DNA of 64,000 nt, from assembly GCF_012295525.1 (NCBI RefSeq), contig NZ_CP051167.1, positions 5,493,299 through 5,557,298 on the forward strand, in the 5' to 3' direction. Below the pieces are notes generated by a model. The model was not told the origin of the DNA and did not search any database. It worked only from the letters and a program-made list of their open reading frames with translations. This document shows positions 37,173 through 49,510 of this stretch, piece after piece (the first letter of the stretch is position 1; each line of letters opens with the position of its first letter). The position numbers were made by a program, and so were the translations under genes. The stretch is from Oxynema aestuarii AP17 (GTDB taxonomy: Bacteria > Cyanobacteriota > Cyanobacteriia > Cyanobacteriales > Laspinemataceae).

Positions 37173-38156
37173 TTAATTTAACAGGGCTTTGGTTTCTTCC
37201 GCCGACAGTCGCGGACCGTAGGAGGTGACGATCTTGGATGCGGCGCGAGAGGCGAGATGACCCGCTTTTTCGTAACTCATGCCGTGGGTGATGCCGTAGA
37301 GGAAGGCTCCGGCGTACATATCTCCGGCGCCGACGGTATCGATCGCCTCGACTTTTTGGGCGGGAATTTCGAGCAGTTGTTCGCCGTCGAAAATGACGGA
37401 ACCTTTGGGACCGATGGTGATCGCAAAGCCTTTAGCTAAGGTTTTGAAATGGGCGATCGCCCCTTGCAAATTATCGGTATCGGCCATTTGCAACGCTTCA
37501 CTTTCGTTGGCAAAAATGAAATCTAAACCGGAGCCGATTACTTCGATCAAACCTTCTTTAAAAAACTTGACCATATTGGGATCGGAGAGGGAAAGGGCGG
37601 TTTTAACCCCTGCTTTTTGGGCGATATCGCGAGCGACGATCGCCGCTTCTTTGCCGTTCGTATCCCCGAGTAAATAACCTTCGATGTAGAGATATTGGGA
37701 ATCTTCGATCGCGTGGGGAACCAGTTCGTCTTTAGAAAAAGTAGCGCTGACCCCGAGATAAGTATTCATAGTGCGATCGGCGTCGGGGGTGACGAAAACC
37801 AAACATTTTCCGGTAATCCCTTCGCCGGGCTCGTGGTGTTGCAAGTTGGTTTCGATCCCGCAACTGACCAGATCTTTCATGTAAAATTCGCCACTTTCAT
37901 CGTCGGCGACCTTACAAGAATAGAAGCATTTGCCGCCCAATTGCCCGATCGCGACGAGGGTGTTAGCGGCGGATCCTCCCGAAATCATTTTAGACGGGCG
38001 ATCGCTCAGTGTTTCGATCAGTTCTCGTTCTCGTGATTCGTCGATTAACGTCATGACGCCTTTATCGATACTGAGCTGTTGTAGCAACTCTGGGGAAAGT
38101 TGAAATTCCATGTCCACCAAAGCATTGCCAATCCCGTAAACGTGATATTTGCTCAT
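37173..38156 (-). CDS. Adenosine kinase (PfkB family)
   Basis: A 327-residue ribokinase-family kinase that likely phosphorylates adenosine to AMP, for example to clear adenosine made by S-adenosylhomocysteine hydrolase. Signatures: [12 protein letters not shown] at the N-terminus, [12 protein letters not shown] with the glycine motif, and [16 protein letters not shown] near the C-terminus, whose Asp is the catalytic base and whose glycines form the anion hole. Full length, cytosolic. PfkB members differ in sugar or nucleoside substrate; the adenosine kinase call rests on overall pattern. Leftward, with two terminator hairpins directly downstream. Confidence 0.85.
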   Translation of the reverse strand: MSKYHVYGIGNALVDMEFQLSPELLQQLSIDKGVMTLIDESRERELIETLSDRPSKMISGGSAANTLVAIGQLGGKCFYSCKVADDESGEFYMKDLVSCGIETNLQHHEPGEGITGKCLVFVTPDADRTMNTYLGVSATFSKDELVPHAIEDSQYLYIEGYLLGDTNGKEAAIVARDIAQKAGVKTALSLSDPNMVKFFKEGLIEVIGSGLDFIFANESEALQMADTDNLQGAIAHFKTLAKGFAITIGPKGSVIFDGEQLLEIPAQKVEAIDTVGAGDMYAGAFLYGITHGMSYEKAGHLASRAASKIVTSYGPRLSAEETKALLN

Positions 38157-38449
38157 TAACTTGTCTCTTCTGTGTCGTCTTCACTGCGAGACCGTGGCGC
38201 GAACAGGCGTCAAGTCCGCTACGCTACGGTCCTCGGCCTATATCCTAACCCATGTTGGCTCGGGGTAAAAACGGGCGGGGACGGTGGAGGCGCGAAGCTT
38301 TTCCCCTGGCAGATGTAGGCATTTCGAGACTTAAATTTCCAATTTGGTACTAAAATGCAGCAACAGTTCTGTAAAGATCTGCAAAAATCGGGGAAAGATT
38401 CGGGTCGATCGCAGGCCAGACGAGCATATCAGAGGAAAGGAGAGGTCGC

Positions 38450-39508
38450 ATGGGAGATTCAACACGAGTCAAAGTTGGTATTGTCGGGGCATCCGGTTAC
38501 GGAGGCGTGCAGTTAGTTCGTTTGATTGCCGACCATCCCCACTTGGAGTTAGTTTACGTGGGTGGCGAAAGCAGCGCGGGGAAAGCTTTTTCGGATTTAT
38601 ACCCTCACATGGATCTCGCCACGAATTTAACGATTGAAACGGTCGATCCCGAGACCATCGGCGATCGCTGTGACGTGGTTTTTCTCTCGTTACCGAACGG
38701 ATTGGCGTGGAAAATGACGCCGACCTTGCTGGATAAAGGCTGCAAGGTTCTCGATTTGTCCGCCGATTACCGTTTTAGCAATTTAGATACCTATCAAGCC
38801 TGGTATGGGGGCGATCGCACCGATAAAGAGGTGGCGGCGACGGCGGTTTACGGCTTGCCGGAATTGTACCGCGATCGCATTAAAGACGCCCAACTCGTCG
38901 GCTGTCCCGGTTGCTATCCCACCGCCAGTTTGCTCGCTCTGGCGCCCTTGCTCAAACAAGGGATGATCGTGCCGGAAAGTGCCATTATCGACGCGAAATC
39001 GGGAACCTCTGGCGGCGGTCGCAAAGCGAAAGTGAATTTGTTATTAGCGGAAGCAGATAATTCTTTTGCCGCTTACGGCGTTGCCAGCCACCGCCACACG
39101 CCAGAAATCGAGCAAATTTGCAGCGATTTGGCCGGACACGAGGTTTTAGTTCAGTTTACGCCCCACTTAATCCCGATGGTGCGGGGGATTTTGTCCACGG
39201 TCTACGCCAACTTACGCGATCCCGGCCTGGTTCGGGAGGATTTAGTGACGATTTACACGGCGTTTTACCGCAATTGCCCGTGGGTGAAGGTGCTTCCGGC
39301 GGGAGTTTATCCCCAGACCAAATGGGCGATGGGTAGTAATATGTGTTACCTCGGCGTCGAAATCGACCAACGCACCGATCGCGCGATCGTCATGTCAGGG
39401 ATTGATAACTTGCTCAAAGGTCAAGCGGGGCAGGCGATTCAATGTCTGAATTTGATGATGGATTGGGACGAAACCCTCGGGTTGCCCCAGTTGGGCTTTT
39501 ATCCGTAG
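38450..39508 (+). CDS. argC: N-acetyl-gamma-glutamyl-phosphate reductase
   Basis: A 352-residue NADPH-dependent reductase for the third step of arginine synthesis (N-acetylglutamyl phosphate to the semialdehyde). [16 protein letters not shown] is the nucleotide-binding loop, [16 protein letters not shown] holds the catalytic Cys, and [18 protein letters not shown] and [12 protein letters not shown] are typical ArgC segments with the catalytic His. ATG 38450 is preceded by GGAGAGG. Normal length, single gene; converges on eno across the palindrome at 39562. Confidence 0.97.
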   Translation: MGDSTRVKVGIVGASGYGGVQLVRLIADHPHLELVYVGGESSAGKAFSDLYPHMDLATNLTIETVDPETIGDRCDVVFLSLPNGLAWKMTPTLLDKGCKVLDLSADYRFSNLDTYQAWYGGDRTDKEVAATAVYGLPELYRDRIKDAQLVGCPGCYPTASLLALAPLLKQGMIVPESAIIDAKSGTSGGGRKAKVNLLLAEADNSFAAYGVASHRHTPEIEQICSDLAGHEVLVQFTPHLIPMVRGILSTVYANLRDPGLVREDLVTIYTAFYRNCPWVKVLPAGVYPQTKWAMGSNMCYLGVEIDQRTDRAIVMSGIDNLLKGQAGQAIQCLNLMMDWDETLGLPQLGFYP

Positions 39509-39561
39509 GACGGGCGATCGTCTCCTCTCTACCGCCATTATCTATACATAGGACTTTGCCC

Positions 39562-39592
39562 GCTAGGGACACGGCAATGCCGTGTCCCTAGC
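39562..39592. repeat. 31-bp palindromic repeat GCTAGGGACACGGC...
   Basis: GCTAGGGACACGGC (39562-39575), AAT, and GCCGTGTCCCTAGC (39579-39592) form a perfect 14-bp stem between convergent argC and eno. Near-identical GGGACACGGCAATGCCGTGTCCC palindromes are known to me as multi-copy intergenic elements of several filamentous and colonial cyanobacteria. It may double as a bidirectional terminator. Confidence 0.75.
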
Positions 39593-39631
39593 ACGTTCGA
39601 GAGGCTGGCGCTACGAATCCCTAGCGACTGC

Positions 39632-41219
<1,588 letters not shown>

Positions 41220-41648
41220 ATGCGACTGTTACACACCATGCTGCGCGTCGGCAATTTAGACAAATCCCTAGATTTTTACTGCAACATCCTCGGGATGAAC
41301 TTGCTGCGCCAAAAAGACTATCCCGGCGGTGAATTCACCCTCGCCTTCGTCGGATACGGCGACGAGTCCGAAACTGCCGTCATCGAGTTGACCTATAACT
41401 GGGGGAAAGACCATTACGACCTCGGCGACGGTTACGGTCACATCGCCCTCGGCGTAGATGACATTTACGGCGTTTGCGAACAAATCAAAGCCAAAGGCGG
41501 CACCGTCACCCGCGAACCCGGACCGATGAAACACGGATCCACCGTGATTGCTTTCGTCCAAGATCCCGACGGCTATAAAATCGAGTTAATTCAACTGGGA
41601 ACCCAGGGATCGGCCACGGAAAAAGAGAAAGCGACTGCAGCGAGTTAA
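41220..41648 (+). CDS. gloA: Lactoylglutathione lyase (glyoxalase I)
   Basis: A 142-residue VOC-fold enzyme that isomerises the methylglyoxal-glutathione hemithioacetal to S-lactoylglutathione. Four metal ligands sit where expected: His in [11 protein letters not shown], Glu in [10 protein letters not shown], His in [11 protein letters not shown] and Glu in [21 protein letters not shown] and [12 protein letters not shown] are family signatures. The short form without insertions is the bacterial, nickel/cobalt-type enzyme. AGGAGGG lies 5-11 nt upstream of ATG 41220, an excellent ribosome binding site. A hairpin follows at 41661. Confidence 0.96.
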   Translation: MRLLHTMLRVGNLDKSLDFYCNILGMNLLRQKDYPGGEFTLAFVGYGDESETAVIELTYNWGKDHYDLGDGYGHIALGVDDIYGVCEQIKAKGGTVTREPGPMKHGSTVIAFVQDPDGYKIELIQLGTQGSATEKEKATAAS

Positions 41649-41660
41649 ATCAGGCTCGAC

Positions 41661-41682
41661 GGCGGGCGTCGGTACGCCCGCC
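41661..41682 (+). terminator. Hairpin after gloA
   Basis: GGCGGGCGT (41661-41669) pairs with ACGCCCGCC (41674-41682) over a CGGT loop, 13 bp after the gloA stop. There is no T tract. Confidence 0.55.
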
Positions 41683-41822
41683 TCGATCGCGACAGCAAAG
41701 CCGTTCGGGGGAAAATCTGAGATAGACTACAGGTGTTCGTTTCCCGTGATTTTGAGTTTCAATAGAAACGAACTGTCGGCCTAACGACCCAGCACCTTTT
41801 GGAGGCACCGAGCATTTAAAAC

Positions 41823-44720
41823 ATGCAGCCCACTGACGCCAGTAAGTTTACCGATCGCGCTTGGGAAGCGATTGTCAAATCCCAAGATGTCGCGCGCCGT
41901 TACCAACACCAACAGCTCGAAGTCGAACACGTGGCGATCGCCTTGCTCGAACAAGAAGGACTCGCCAATCGGATCCTGCCGCGCGCCGGGATCCTGCCGG
42001 AAAAACTCCTGCAACAACTCAATGCGTTTGCGGCCCGTCAGGCGAAAGTCGCCAACACGAGCCAGCTTTATCTCGGGCGCGGTTTGGACTTGCTACTCGA
42101 CAAAGCCGAAGCCGCCCGCGAATCCTGGCAAGATAGTTATATCTCCATCGAGCATTTACTGATCGCCTTGTGGGAAGACGAGCGCGTGGGTCGTCGCGTC
42201 ATCAAAGCATCCACCGCCGACCCGCGCACGCCGTTCGACCCGCAACTATTGGAAACGGCGATTAAGGAAACGCGCGGTAAAGCCAAAGTCCAAGACCAAA
42301 ACCCGGAAAGCCAGTACGAAGCGTTAGAAAAATACGGACGCGACCTCACCGAACAGGCGAAAGCCGGAAAGTTAGACCCGGTGATCGGTCGCGATGAAGA
42401 AATCCGCCGGGTGATCCAAGTGCTATCGCGGCGCACCAAAAACAATCCCGTTTTAATCGGGGAACCGGGGGTCGGTAAAACGGCGATCGCCGAAGGACTC
42501 GCCCAGCGCATCGTCAACGGCGACGTTCCCGAATCCCTCAAAAACCGCCAGCTCATCTCTCTGGACATGGGCAGTTTGATCGCCGGAGCCAAATTCCGAG
42601 GCGAATTTGAAGAACGCCTGCGGGCGGTCCTGCGCGAAGTCACCCAATCGGAAGGTCAAATCGTCCTGTTTATCGACGAACTGCATACGGTCGTCGGGAC
42701 GGGCGCCGGACAGGGAACCATGGATGCGGGGAATTTACTCAAACCGATGCTCGCCCGAGGTGAGCTACGTTGTATCGGCGCCACGACTTTAGACGAGTTT
42801 CGCAAGCATATCGAAAAAGATGCGGCCCTAGAGCGACGTTTTCAACAGGTGCTCGTGGATCAGCCGACGGTGGACGATACGATTTCGATTTTACGCGGCT
42901 TGAAAGAGCGCTACGAAGTTCACCACGGGGTTAAAATTCTCGATTCGGCCCTGGTGGCGGCGGCGAATTTGTCTCACCGCTACATCAGCGATCGCTTCCT
43001 CCCGGATAAGGCGATCGACCTGGTAGACGAAGCCGCCGCGAAATTAAAAATGGAGATTACCTCCAAACCCGACGAACTCGAAGATGTAGAACGCCGGGTC
43101 ATGCAGTTGGAGATGGAAAAACTCTCCCTCGAAGGGGAAGGCAATACGAGCGTTCCCCTCCCGACCGGAAGCGCCTACAGTTCTTCAAAAGAGCGCTTGG
43201 AGCGGATCGAAGCGGAAATTAAGCAGTTAAAAGGGCAACAGCAGACCCTCAGCGATCGCTGGAAAGCCGAGAAGCAGTTACTCGACGCTATCAATACCCT
43301 CAAAGAGGAAGAAGACCAACTGCGGGTTAAAATCGAGCGCGCCGAGCGTCATTACGACCTCAACACTGCCGCTCAGTTAAAATACGGACGCTTGGAAGTG
43401 GTCCAGCGCGATCGTGAAGCGAAAGAAGCGGAACTCGTCAAACTGCAATCCGAAGGCTCCTCCCTCCTGCGCGAACAAGTCACCGACGCCGACATCGCCG
43501 AAATCGTCGCCAAATGGACCGGAATTCCCCTCAATCGGCTGTTGGAATCCGAGCGCCAAAAATTACTCAAACTCGAATCTTACCTGCACCAGCGCGTGAT
43601 CGGCCAAGAAGAGGCGGTTTCTGCCGTCGCTGCTGCCATTCGCCGCGCTCGCGCCGGAATGAAAGACCCCGGGCGACCGATCGGCTCGTTCTTGTTTATG
43701 GGACCGACGGGAGTGGGGAAAACTGAGCTGGCGCGCACCTTAGCGGCGGCCCTGTTCGACACCGAAGATGCCCTCGTGCGCATCGACATGTCCGAGTATA
43801 TGGAGAAACATTCGGTGTCGCGCTTGGTCGGCGCCCCTCCCGGTTATGTCGGCTACGACCAAGGCGGACAACTCTCCGAAAGCGTGCGCCGTCACCCTTA
43901 CGCGGTGATTCTGTTCGACGAAGTGGAGAAGGCTCACCCCGACGTATTTAACATTTTGTTGCAAGTGCTTGACGACGGGCGGATCACCGATGCCCAAGGT
44001 CGCGGGGTCGATTTTAGAAATACGGCGATCGTCATGACCAGCAATATCGGCAGCGATTACATTCTCGACGTCGCCGGAGATGACAGCCAGTATGAAGAAA
44101 TGCGAAAACGGGTGGTCAATGCCCTGCGATCGCATTTCCGCCCGGAATTTCTCAACCGCGTGGATGATATTATCCTGTTCCACCCCCTTTCTCGCTCCGA
44201 ACTGCGCCAAATCGTCGGGATTCAGCTCAAGCGCATCGAACGCCTGCTCGCCGACCAGAAAATTCGCCTGGAAATGACCCCGCAAGCGCAAGACTATATC
44301 GCCGAAGTGGGTTACGATCCGGTCTATGGGGCCAGACCCCTGAAACGGGCGATCCAACGGGAATTAGAAAACCCCCTGGCTACGTTATTATTGGAGCAGA
44401 AGTTTGTCAGTGGCGACACGGTTTATATCGATCGCGACGAAAGCACGTTAGTTTTCGACAACCAACCCCTGACTGAAGCAGCATCATCGAACCGCTATGG
44501 GGAAAAAGAGCCGATTTCTAAAGCAAAGGTAGGGGAAGCTTCGATTACAGAAGAACTCCAAGAAGTGAAAGAAGAAATTGAAGGCGAACCCCAACAAGAA
44601 ACGGAACGAGAACTCAAAGATGTATGGCGAAATGAGGTGGAAGAAGCCCAAACGCGCCGGGAAGTTTCTACCTTCAGCAGCGAACCGACCATCGATATTA
44701 CCGGAGAGGAAGTGAATTAA
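41823..44720 (+). CDS. clpB: ATP-dependent chaperone ClpB
   Basis: A 965-residue AAA+ disaggregase. N-terminal Clp repeats (about 1-150), first AAA domain with Walker A G213-EPGVGKT, the coiled-coil middle domain (about 410-530) that marks ClpB and recruits DnaK, and a second AAA domain with G627-PTGVGKT and sensor-2 region [10 protein letters not shown]. The [11 protein letters not shown] pore loop is present. About 90 residues extend beyond the usual end near residue 872: Glu/Lys-rich, low-complexity, ending [10 protein letters not shown]. The true start looks like ATG 41823; GGAGG is about 20 nt away. Rescues aggregated proteins under heat stress. Confidence 0.96.
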   Translation: MQPTDASKFTDRAWEAIVKSQDVARRYQHQQLEVEHVAIALLEQEGLANRILPRAGILPEKLLQQLNAFAARQAKVANTSQLYLGRGLDLLLDKAEAARESWQDSYISIEHLLIALWEDERVGRRVIKASTADPRTPFDPQLLETAIKETRGKAKVQDQNPESQYEALEKYGRDLTEQAKAGKLDPVIGRDEEIRRVIQVLSRRTKNNPVLIGEPGVGKTAIAEGLAQRIVNGDVPESLKNRQLISLDMGSLIAGAKFRGEFEERLRAVLREVTQSEGQIVLFIDELHTVVGTGAGQGTMDAGNLLKPMLARGELRCIGATTLDEFRKHIEKDAALERRFQQVLVDQPTVDDTISILRGLKERYEVHHGVKILDSALVAAANLSHRYISDRFLPDKAIDLVDEAAAKLKMEITSKPDELEDVERRVMQLEMEKLSLEGEGNTSVPLPTGSAYSSSKERLERIEAEIKQLKGQQQTLSDRWKAEKQLLDAINTLKEEEDQLRVKIERAERHYDLNTAAQLKYGRLEVVQRDREAKEAELVKLQSEGSSLLREQVTDADIAEIVAKWTGIPLNRLLESERQKLLKLESYLHQRVIGQEEAVSAVAAAIRRARAGMKDPGRPIGSFLFMGPTGVGKTELARTLAAALFDTEDALVRIDMSEYMEKHSVSRLVGAPPGYVGYDQGGQLSESVRRHPYAVILFDEVEKAHPDVFNILLQVLDDGRITDAQGRGVDFRNTAIVMTSNIGSDYILDVAGDDSQYEEMRKRVVNALRSHFRPEFLNRVDDIILFHPLSRSELRQIVGIQLKRIERLLADQKIRLEMTPQAQDYIAEVGYDPVYGARPLKRAIQRELENPLATLLLEQKFVSGDTVYIDRDESTLVFDNQPLTEAASSNRYGEKEPISKAKVGEASITEELQEVKEEIEGEPQQETERELKDVWRNEVEEAQTRREVSTFSSEPTIDITGEEVN

Positions 44721-44783
44721 GCTAAAGGACGGCGATCGCCAAATTTACAACCCTAAAACGACAAAACCAAAACGAGGCGGGTT

Positions 44784-45749
44784 ATGGTCGATTTTACAGT
44801 AGCCATCTGCACCTACAACGGTGCAAATCGCTTGCCCGAAGTGTTGGAAAATTTGAAAAAACAAGTCAATACCGAGGGCTTTTCGTGGGAAGTTATTGTC
44901 ATCGATAATAACAGCAATGACGATACGCCCCAGGCGATCGCGATCGCCCGAGAAACCTGGCCCGCCTCGATTCCCTTCCACGCCTATTTTGAAAGCCAAC
45001 AAGGGGCAGGGTTCGCTCGCAAAAAAGCTATTTGCGAAGCGCGATCGCCGTTAGTTGGCTTTCTCGACGACGACAATTTACCCGAACCCAATTGGGTCGC
45101 GGCGGCGGTACAATTTGCCCGCGAACACCCGCAAGCGGGAGCCTACGGCAGCCAAATTCACGGCGCTTTTGAAGCCGAACCACCGCCGAATTTCAGACGC
45201 ATTCAATCGTTATTTGCTATTATAGAAAGAGGATCGCAACCGCTTTGTTACGATCCCAAAAGTAATTTACTGCCCCCTTCGGCGGGATTAGTCGTGCGTA
45301 AACAAGCATGGCTCGATAATGTTCCCGAACGCTGCATTTTAAGTGGCAGAATTCCCGGAAGTATGCTCACCAGTGAAGATTTAGAAGTGTTATCCTACAT
45401 TCAAAAATCGGACTGGGAAATTTGGTACAACCCGGCGATGGAGATCGAACATAAAATCGGGCGATCGCGCCTCCAACGAGCCTATTTATTGCCCTTTTTA
45501 CGCGGAATTGGCTTAAGTCGCTACGTCACCCGCATGGTTCGCATTCCGCCATCGTTGAGACCGCTAGCGGCGATCGTCTACATGGTCAACGACCTGCGAA
45601 AAATCCTCCAATACTTATTAAAATACCGCACTCAAATCAAAAATGATTTAATAATAGAGGGCGAATTTGAGTTATTAACGAGTAGTTTTATCAGTCCTTT
45701 TTATCTCTGGAAACATGGTTATTTAAAGAAGGAGTCAGGCATCCCGTAG
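44784..45749 (+). CDS. hpsE: HpsE-like family 2 glycosyltransferase
   Basis: A 321-residue GT2. FTVAICTYNGANRLPEVLENL starts the GT-A fold, VIDNNSNDDTPQ follows, and the DxD nucleotide-sugar site is FLDDDNLPEPNW. LVVRKQAWL and DWEIWYNPAMEIEHKI fit the HpsE family of the hormogonium polysaccharide locus. A C-terminal hydrophobic stretch (FLRGIGLSRYVTRMV, PLAAIVYMVNDLR) may attach it to the membrane. Donor and acceptor unknown. It begins the rightward cluster 64 bp after clpB; a paralogue follows. Confidence 0.85.
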   Translation: MVDFTVAICTYNGANRLPEVLENLKKQVNTEGFSWEVIVIDNNSNDDTPQAIAIARETWPASIPFHAYFESQQGAGFARKKAICEARSPLVGFLDDDNLPEPNWVAAAVQFAREHPQAGAYGSQIHGAFEAEPPPNFRRIQSLFAIIERGSQPLCYDPKSNLLPPSAGLVVRKQAWLDNVPERCILSGRIPGSMLTSEDLEVLSYIQKSDWEIWYNPAMEIEHKIGRSRLQRAYLLPFLRGIGLSRYVTRMVRIPPSLRPLAAIVYMVNDLRKILQYLLKYRTQIKNDLIIEGEFELLTSSFISPFYLWKHGYLKKESGIP

Positions 45750-45820
45750 CGTGCAGATCTTGCCCGCCTTTCAATCTGGAATTCAGGGATTTCTATCGTT
45801 TACATCTCTCTCCCAAAATC

Positions 45821-46759
45821 ATGCTAGATTTCACTGTCGCTATTCCCACTTATAATGGAGCGGAAAGACTCCCACAGGTTTTGGAGAAGGTGCGATCGCA
45901 AATCCAAACTGAATCGCTCAAGTGGGAAGTTATTGTCATCGACAACAATAGCAGCGACAACACCGAAGAAGTTGTCAAAAACTATCAAGAAACCTGGCCG
46001 CGATCGATTCCACTGAAATACATTTTAGAGTCCGAACAAGGCGCTGCCTTCGCTCGATTACGAGCCGTTAAAGAAGCGAAAGGAGAATATATTGCCTTTC
46101 TTGACGATGACAACTGGCCCGAACCCAATTGGCTCATTTCAGCTTATTCTTTTTGCAAAGAACATCCTCAAGCGGGGGCGATCGGCGGTCAAATTCACGC
46201 CAATTACGAAATCCCTCCCCCCGAAAACTTCAAACCCATCGAACCTTTCCTCGCCATCCGAGAACATGGTTCGCAACCCTTTCGATTCGACGCAGCTAAC
46301 CTCAGACTCCCTCCTGCTGCATCCCTCATCGTCCGCAAACAGGCATGGCAAGAAAGCGTCCCTCCTCGTCCCAGCTTAACCGGAAAACTCCCCGGTCTTT
46401 TAATTCAAGGCGACGACTACGAACCACTTCTTTATCTACATAAGCATGGCTGGGAAATTTGGTACAATCCTGAGATGCATACCTATCATCAAATTCCTAA
46501 ATGGCGCTTAGAAAAAGACTATTTATTGAAACTAGCCCAAGGTTGTGGATTGGCAACCTGCAAACTCTTAATGATTAATGCCAAACCGTGGCAAAAACCG
46601 TGGATTATTCTTAGAACTATTGTAGGGAATGGAAAGCGTCTAGTTTTACATTTTTTAAAATATAAAGGAAAATTAAAAAATAACTTAACGGCCACCTTTC
46701 AAATTAACTTTTATTTACAATGTTCTCTAAGTCCCATTGAGTTATTGAGAAAAAGATAA
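45821..46759 (+). CDS. HpsE-like family 2 glycosyltransferase, paralogue
   Basis: A 312-residue GT2 closely resembling its upstream neighbour: FTVAIPTYNGAERLPQVLEKV, VIDNNSSDNTEEV, EQGAAFARLRAVKEAKGEY, FLDDDNWPEPNW and LIVRKQAWQESVPP align along almost the whole length, so the pair arose by tandem duplication. The C-terminal third diverges, suggesting different acceptors. The DNA becomes AT-rich near its 3' end, where the compositional change starts. Probably acts on the same polysaccharide. Confidence 0.83.
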   Translation: MLDFTVAIPTYNGAERLPQVLEKVRSQIQTESLKWEVIVIDNNSSDNTEEVVKNYQETWPRSIPLKYILESEQGAAFARLRAVKEAKGEYIAFLDDDNWPEPNWLISAYSFCKEHPQAGAIGGQIHANYEIPPPENFKPIEPFLAIREHGSQPFRFDAANLRLPPAASLIVRKQAWQESVPPRPSLTGKLPGLLIQGDDYEPLLYLHKHGWEIWYNPEMHTYHQIPKWRLEKDYLLKLAQGCGLATCKLLMINAKPWQKPWIILRTIVGNGKRLVLHFLKYKGKLKNNLTATFQINFYLQCSLSPIELLRKR

Positions 46760-46788
46760 TAGCTTCAATTAAATTCATTAAAGTAATT

Positions 46789-47973
46789 ATGTCTCTTCGT
46801 AAAGAAAAACTAACATTTGTTCTAAAAAGTTTAAATTATGGAGGAATAGAGCGACTTGCATTTAACCTTCTCAATTTTATTGCTCAACGTCAAGACTTAT
46901 CCATTGATTTAGTCGTAGGCTGGGGTAAAGGGGTATACGAACAAGAAATTCCCGACAATGTCAGAACCATCGATCTCAAAATTCATTTAGAGAATAGAAT
47001 AAAAAGTTATATTAGTTTAACAGATAAATTAACGAAATATTTTGCAGCAGAAAATCCAAATTATATTTTTTCATATTTGCCAATTGCGAATATTTGCTCG
47101 GCGATCGCTTGGTCTCTACATCATCAAAGCAGCAAACTTATTTTAATAGAACAAACTTTATTATTTAATGATTTAGTAAAACTACAAGGATACCGTCATT
47201 CAGTCAAAAGTCATTTAAAAGATAATACAAAAAATAGTTTATTTTCTATCACTTTGCCTTTGGCAATGAAATTATGGTATCCGCAAGTAACTGCGGTTGT
47301 TTCTGATTCTCTAGGGTTAGCAAGAGGAATCGAAAAAGGCTTGAATTTAAAACCCGGTTTAATCAAAACAATTTATAACCCCGTTATTGATAAAAAAGTC
47401 CCTATAGCGTTAGAAGACTCCATTGCTCATCCTTGGTTAACTTCACCACAGGCTCCTGTTTTTATTTCCGTAGGACGATTTGCTCCACAAAAAGACCACT
47501 TTACTCTCATTCAAGCTTTTTTTCTACTCAGAAAAAAACGTCCGGCCAAACTCATTATATTAGGCGATGGTGAATTAAGAAAACAAATAGAAAACTTAGT
47601 GGATGAATTAAATATTCGCTCTGATGTGGATTTACCGGGGTTTGTTAAAAATCCATATCCTTATTTAAAACAGGCAAACACCTTTGTTCTCTCATCTTTA
47701 TGGGAAGGTTTACCAACGGTCTTAATTGAAGCATTAGCAAGTGGATGTCAGGTCGTTTCAACTAACTGTCAGTATGGACCTGATGAAATTTTAGAAAATG
47801 GAAAATACGGTTGGTTAGTTCCTATAACAGATACTTCGGCCTTATCTAAAGCAATGGAACATAGTTTGGAGTCCCCCATAGATCGAACTCTTCTCAAGCA
47901 ACGTGCAAACTACTTTACCGTTAAGCGAGCTGCCAATGAATATTTACAATTAGTTGGCTTATCAACCGAGTGA
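46789..47973 (+). CDS. Glycosyltransferase family 4
   Basis: A 394-residue GT-B enzyme. The N-terminal acceptor domain reads LTFVLKSLNYGGIERLAFNLL. The donor domain has FISVGRFAPQKDHFTLIQAF, LIILGDGELR, and the conserved E-x7-E stretch SSLWEGLPTVLIEALASGC followed by QVVSTN. The pattern is of the N-acetylgalactosaminyl/galactosyl GT4 type, but sugar specificity cannot be set. Codons are A/T-ending and the gene holds a single HIP1 site (47101-47108), unlike flanking housekeeping genes. Rightward, 29 bp after the second hpsE-like gene. Confidence 0.87.
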   Translation: MSLRKEKLTFVLKSLNYGGIERLAFNLLNFIAQRQDLSIDLVVGWGKGVYEQEIPDNVRTIDLKIHLENRIKSYISLTDKLTKYFAAENPNYIFSYLPIANICSAIAWSLHHQSSKLILIEQTLLFNDLVKLQGYRHSVKSHLKDNTKNSLFSITLPLAMKLWYPQVTAVVSDSLGLARGIEKGLNLKPGLIKTIYNPVIDKKVPIALEDSIAHPWLTSPQAPVFISVGRFAPQKDHFTLIQAFFLLRKKRPAKLIILGDGELRKQIENLVDELNIRSDVDLPGFVKNPYPYLKQANTFVLSSLWEGLPTVLIEALASGCQVVSTNCQYGPDEILENGKYGWLVPITDTSALSKAMEHSLESPIDRTLLKQRANYFTVKRAANEYLQLVGLSTE

Positions 47974-48215
47974 ATAATGATTATTATCTTTTGCAAAATT
48001 TATAAATTTTAATGATTCAAGTCAATCGAGCTATACCAATTTTATCTGAGCTGTAACATTTATTGAATAGTAAAGAGACGATACCGATTTTTTTCTCAAT
48101 CCACCCATTTAATCTGTCATTTCTGTCGGAAATTCACCAATTGAACTCGGACTAAACCCAAAGTCGAATCGGGTTAACAGTCTCTTTATTGTTCCAACTT
48201 GTTTAGTATTGCTAT

Positions 48216-49379
48216 ATGTACATTATTGCTTTAGAAACCGATCCTTCATCATCGCTTGGTGGCAAGCACTTAAGCCTGTTTGAAGTTTGTCAAGAATTAG
48301 CAAAACGGGGCCATCATATTATCCTAATTTACCTACGTACAGGCGATTTATTAGAAGAATATCAAAAGTTCTGTGTTAACTTAATTCATATCGAAGAATG
48401 GCGAATAGATCGACAACATCCCATAACTAGCAGTATAAAGTTTTTAAAAACTATTACTGCTGTTAGTTGTTTATTGAAAATACCTAGTTATCGAAATTCT
48501 TTAATTTATTTCGATAACTACCTATGGAGTCCCTTTGCGATTGCTCTCAGCTACCTTAAACGCATCCCATCTGTCTTTCATATTCGCTTAGCTTTAGGGG
48601 AAAAAATTATTTTTCATAAACAAGATACTTACGCAATTTCTAAAATAAATCGGTTTATTGCTATTTCTAATCATACCCTAAAAACTTGGTCTCACACCTT
48701 GAATCTTTCACCTTCAAAGATACAAGTTATTTATAATGGAACCAATACAGAAAAGTTTAAACCGATTACTAATTATCAGTCTCTTAGAAAACAATGGAAA
48801 ATTCCTCCAGGAACTAGAGTGATTTCTTATATAGGACGTCTCGATCCTGAAAAAGGAATAGAAACTTTGTTAAAAGCTTGTGCATTAGCGATCGTTAAAT
48901 TTAAAATTCCTTTAAAAATTTTCTTAGCTGGTATTCCAGTCGCTCACCGCACAGAAAAAGACAAACAACAATATCAACTGAATTTACAAAAATTAATTAA
49001 AGATCTAAAACTACAAAATAATGTAAAAATTTTAGGTCATGTCAAAACGACATCAATACTTTATCAACTTAGCGATCTAACTATTTTACCGAGCATCTAT
49101 CCAGAACCATTTGGTCGCAGTATTATCGAATCGATGGCTTGTGGAACTCCAGTTATCGCCAGTAATATTGGAGGAATTCCTGAAATTCTAGGCAGTGACT
49201 TTGAAGATCAAATGTTTCAACCGGGTGATGAAGAAGAGCTATCTCTTAAAATTAATGCCTTTATTAATTGGCGAGATCGTCAAAAATATCTAGGTGAAAA
49301 AAGCAGGAAATGTATTATCGAAAAATTCACCTTGGATAACACTATCGATCGAATCGAACAGTTATTGTTAAAAATATAA
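48216..49379 (+). CDS. Glycosyltransferase family 4
   Basis: A 387-residue GT-B enzyme. The N-terminus MYIIALETDPSSSLGGKHLS holds the GG loop. The C-terminal donor domain shows VISYIGRLDPEKGIETLLKA, a PSIYPEPFGRSIIESMACGT stretch and PVIASNIGGIPEIL, the classic GT4 nucleotide-diphosphate-binding E-x7-E. AT-rich like its neighbours. It follows the previous GT4 after 242 bp, so it may have its own promoter. Specificity unknown; presumed to build the same polysaccharide. Confidence 0.88.
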   Translation: MYIIALETDPSSSLGGKHLSLFEVCQELAKRGHHIILIYLRTGDLLEEYQKFCVNLIHIEEWRIDRQHPITSSIKFLKTITAVSCLLKIPSYRNSLIYFDNYLWSPFAIALSYLKRIPSVFHIRLALGEKIIFHKQDTYAISKINRFIAISNHTLKTWSHTLNLSPSKIQVIYNGTNTEKFKPITNYQSLRKQWKIPPGTRVISYIGRLDPEKGIETLLKACALAIVKFKIPLKIFLAGIPVAHRTEKDKQQYQLNLQKLIKDLKLQNNVKILGHVKTTSILYQLSDLTILPSIYPEPFGRSIIESMACGTPVIASNIGGIPEILGSDFEDQMFQPGDEEELSLKINAFINWRDRQKYLGEKSRKCIIEKFTLDNTIDRIEQLLLKI

Positions 49380-49498
49380 AGAATTCACAAAAATCATTAA
49401 AACCAATTTCCATTGAGATAGAATAGATTAAATACTTTCAATTTGAGTTTTTGAGCCAACTAAAAAAACTACATCTTAATTCAGACAAAACTAGTATT

Positions 49499-49503
49499 AG
49501 GAG
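49499..49503 (+). promoter_or_regulatory. Ribosome binding site fixing the methyltransferase start
   Basis: AGGAG 7 nt before ATG 49511; the open frame begins 20 codons earlier with a TTG that has no such site. Confidence 0.7.
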
Positions 49504-49510
49504 TTCAGAC

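Noticed and set aside
37025..37228. Rightward 67-codon frame
   Set aside because: It reads straight through two terminator hairpins and into the 3' end of the adenosine kinase gene.
47973..47985. AATAATGATTATT as a Fur/Zur box
   Set aside because: Perfect but short, AT-only-like palindrome overlapping a stop codon in AT-rich DNA; expected by chance there.
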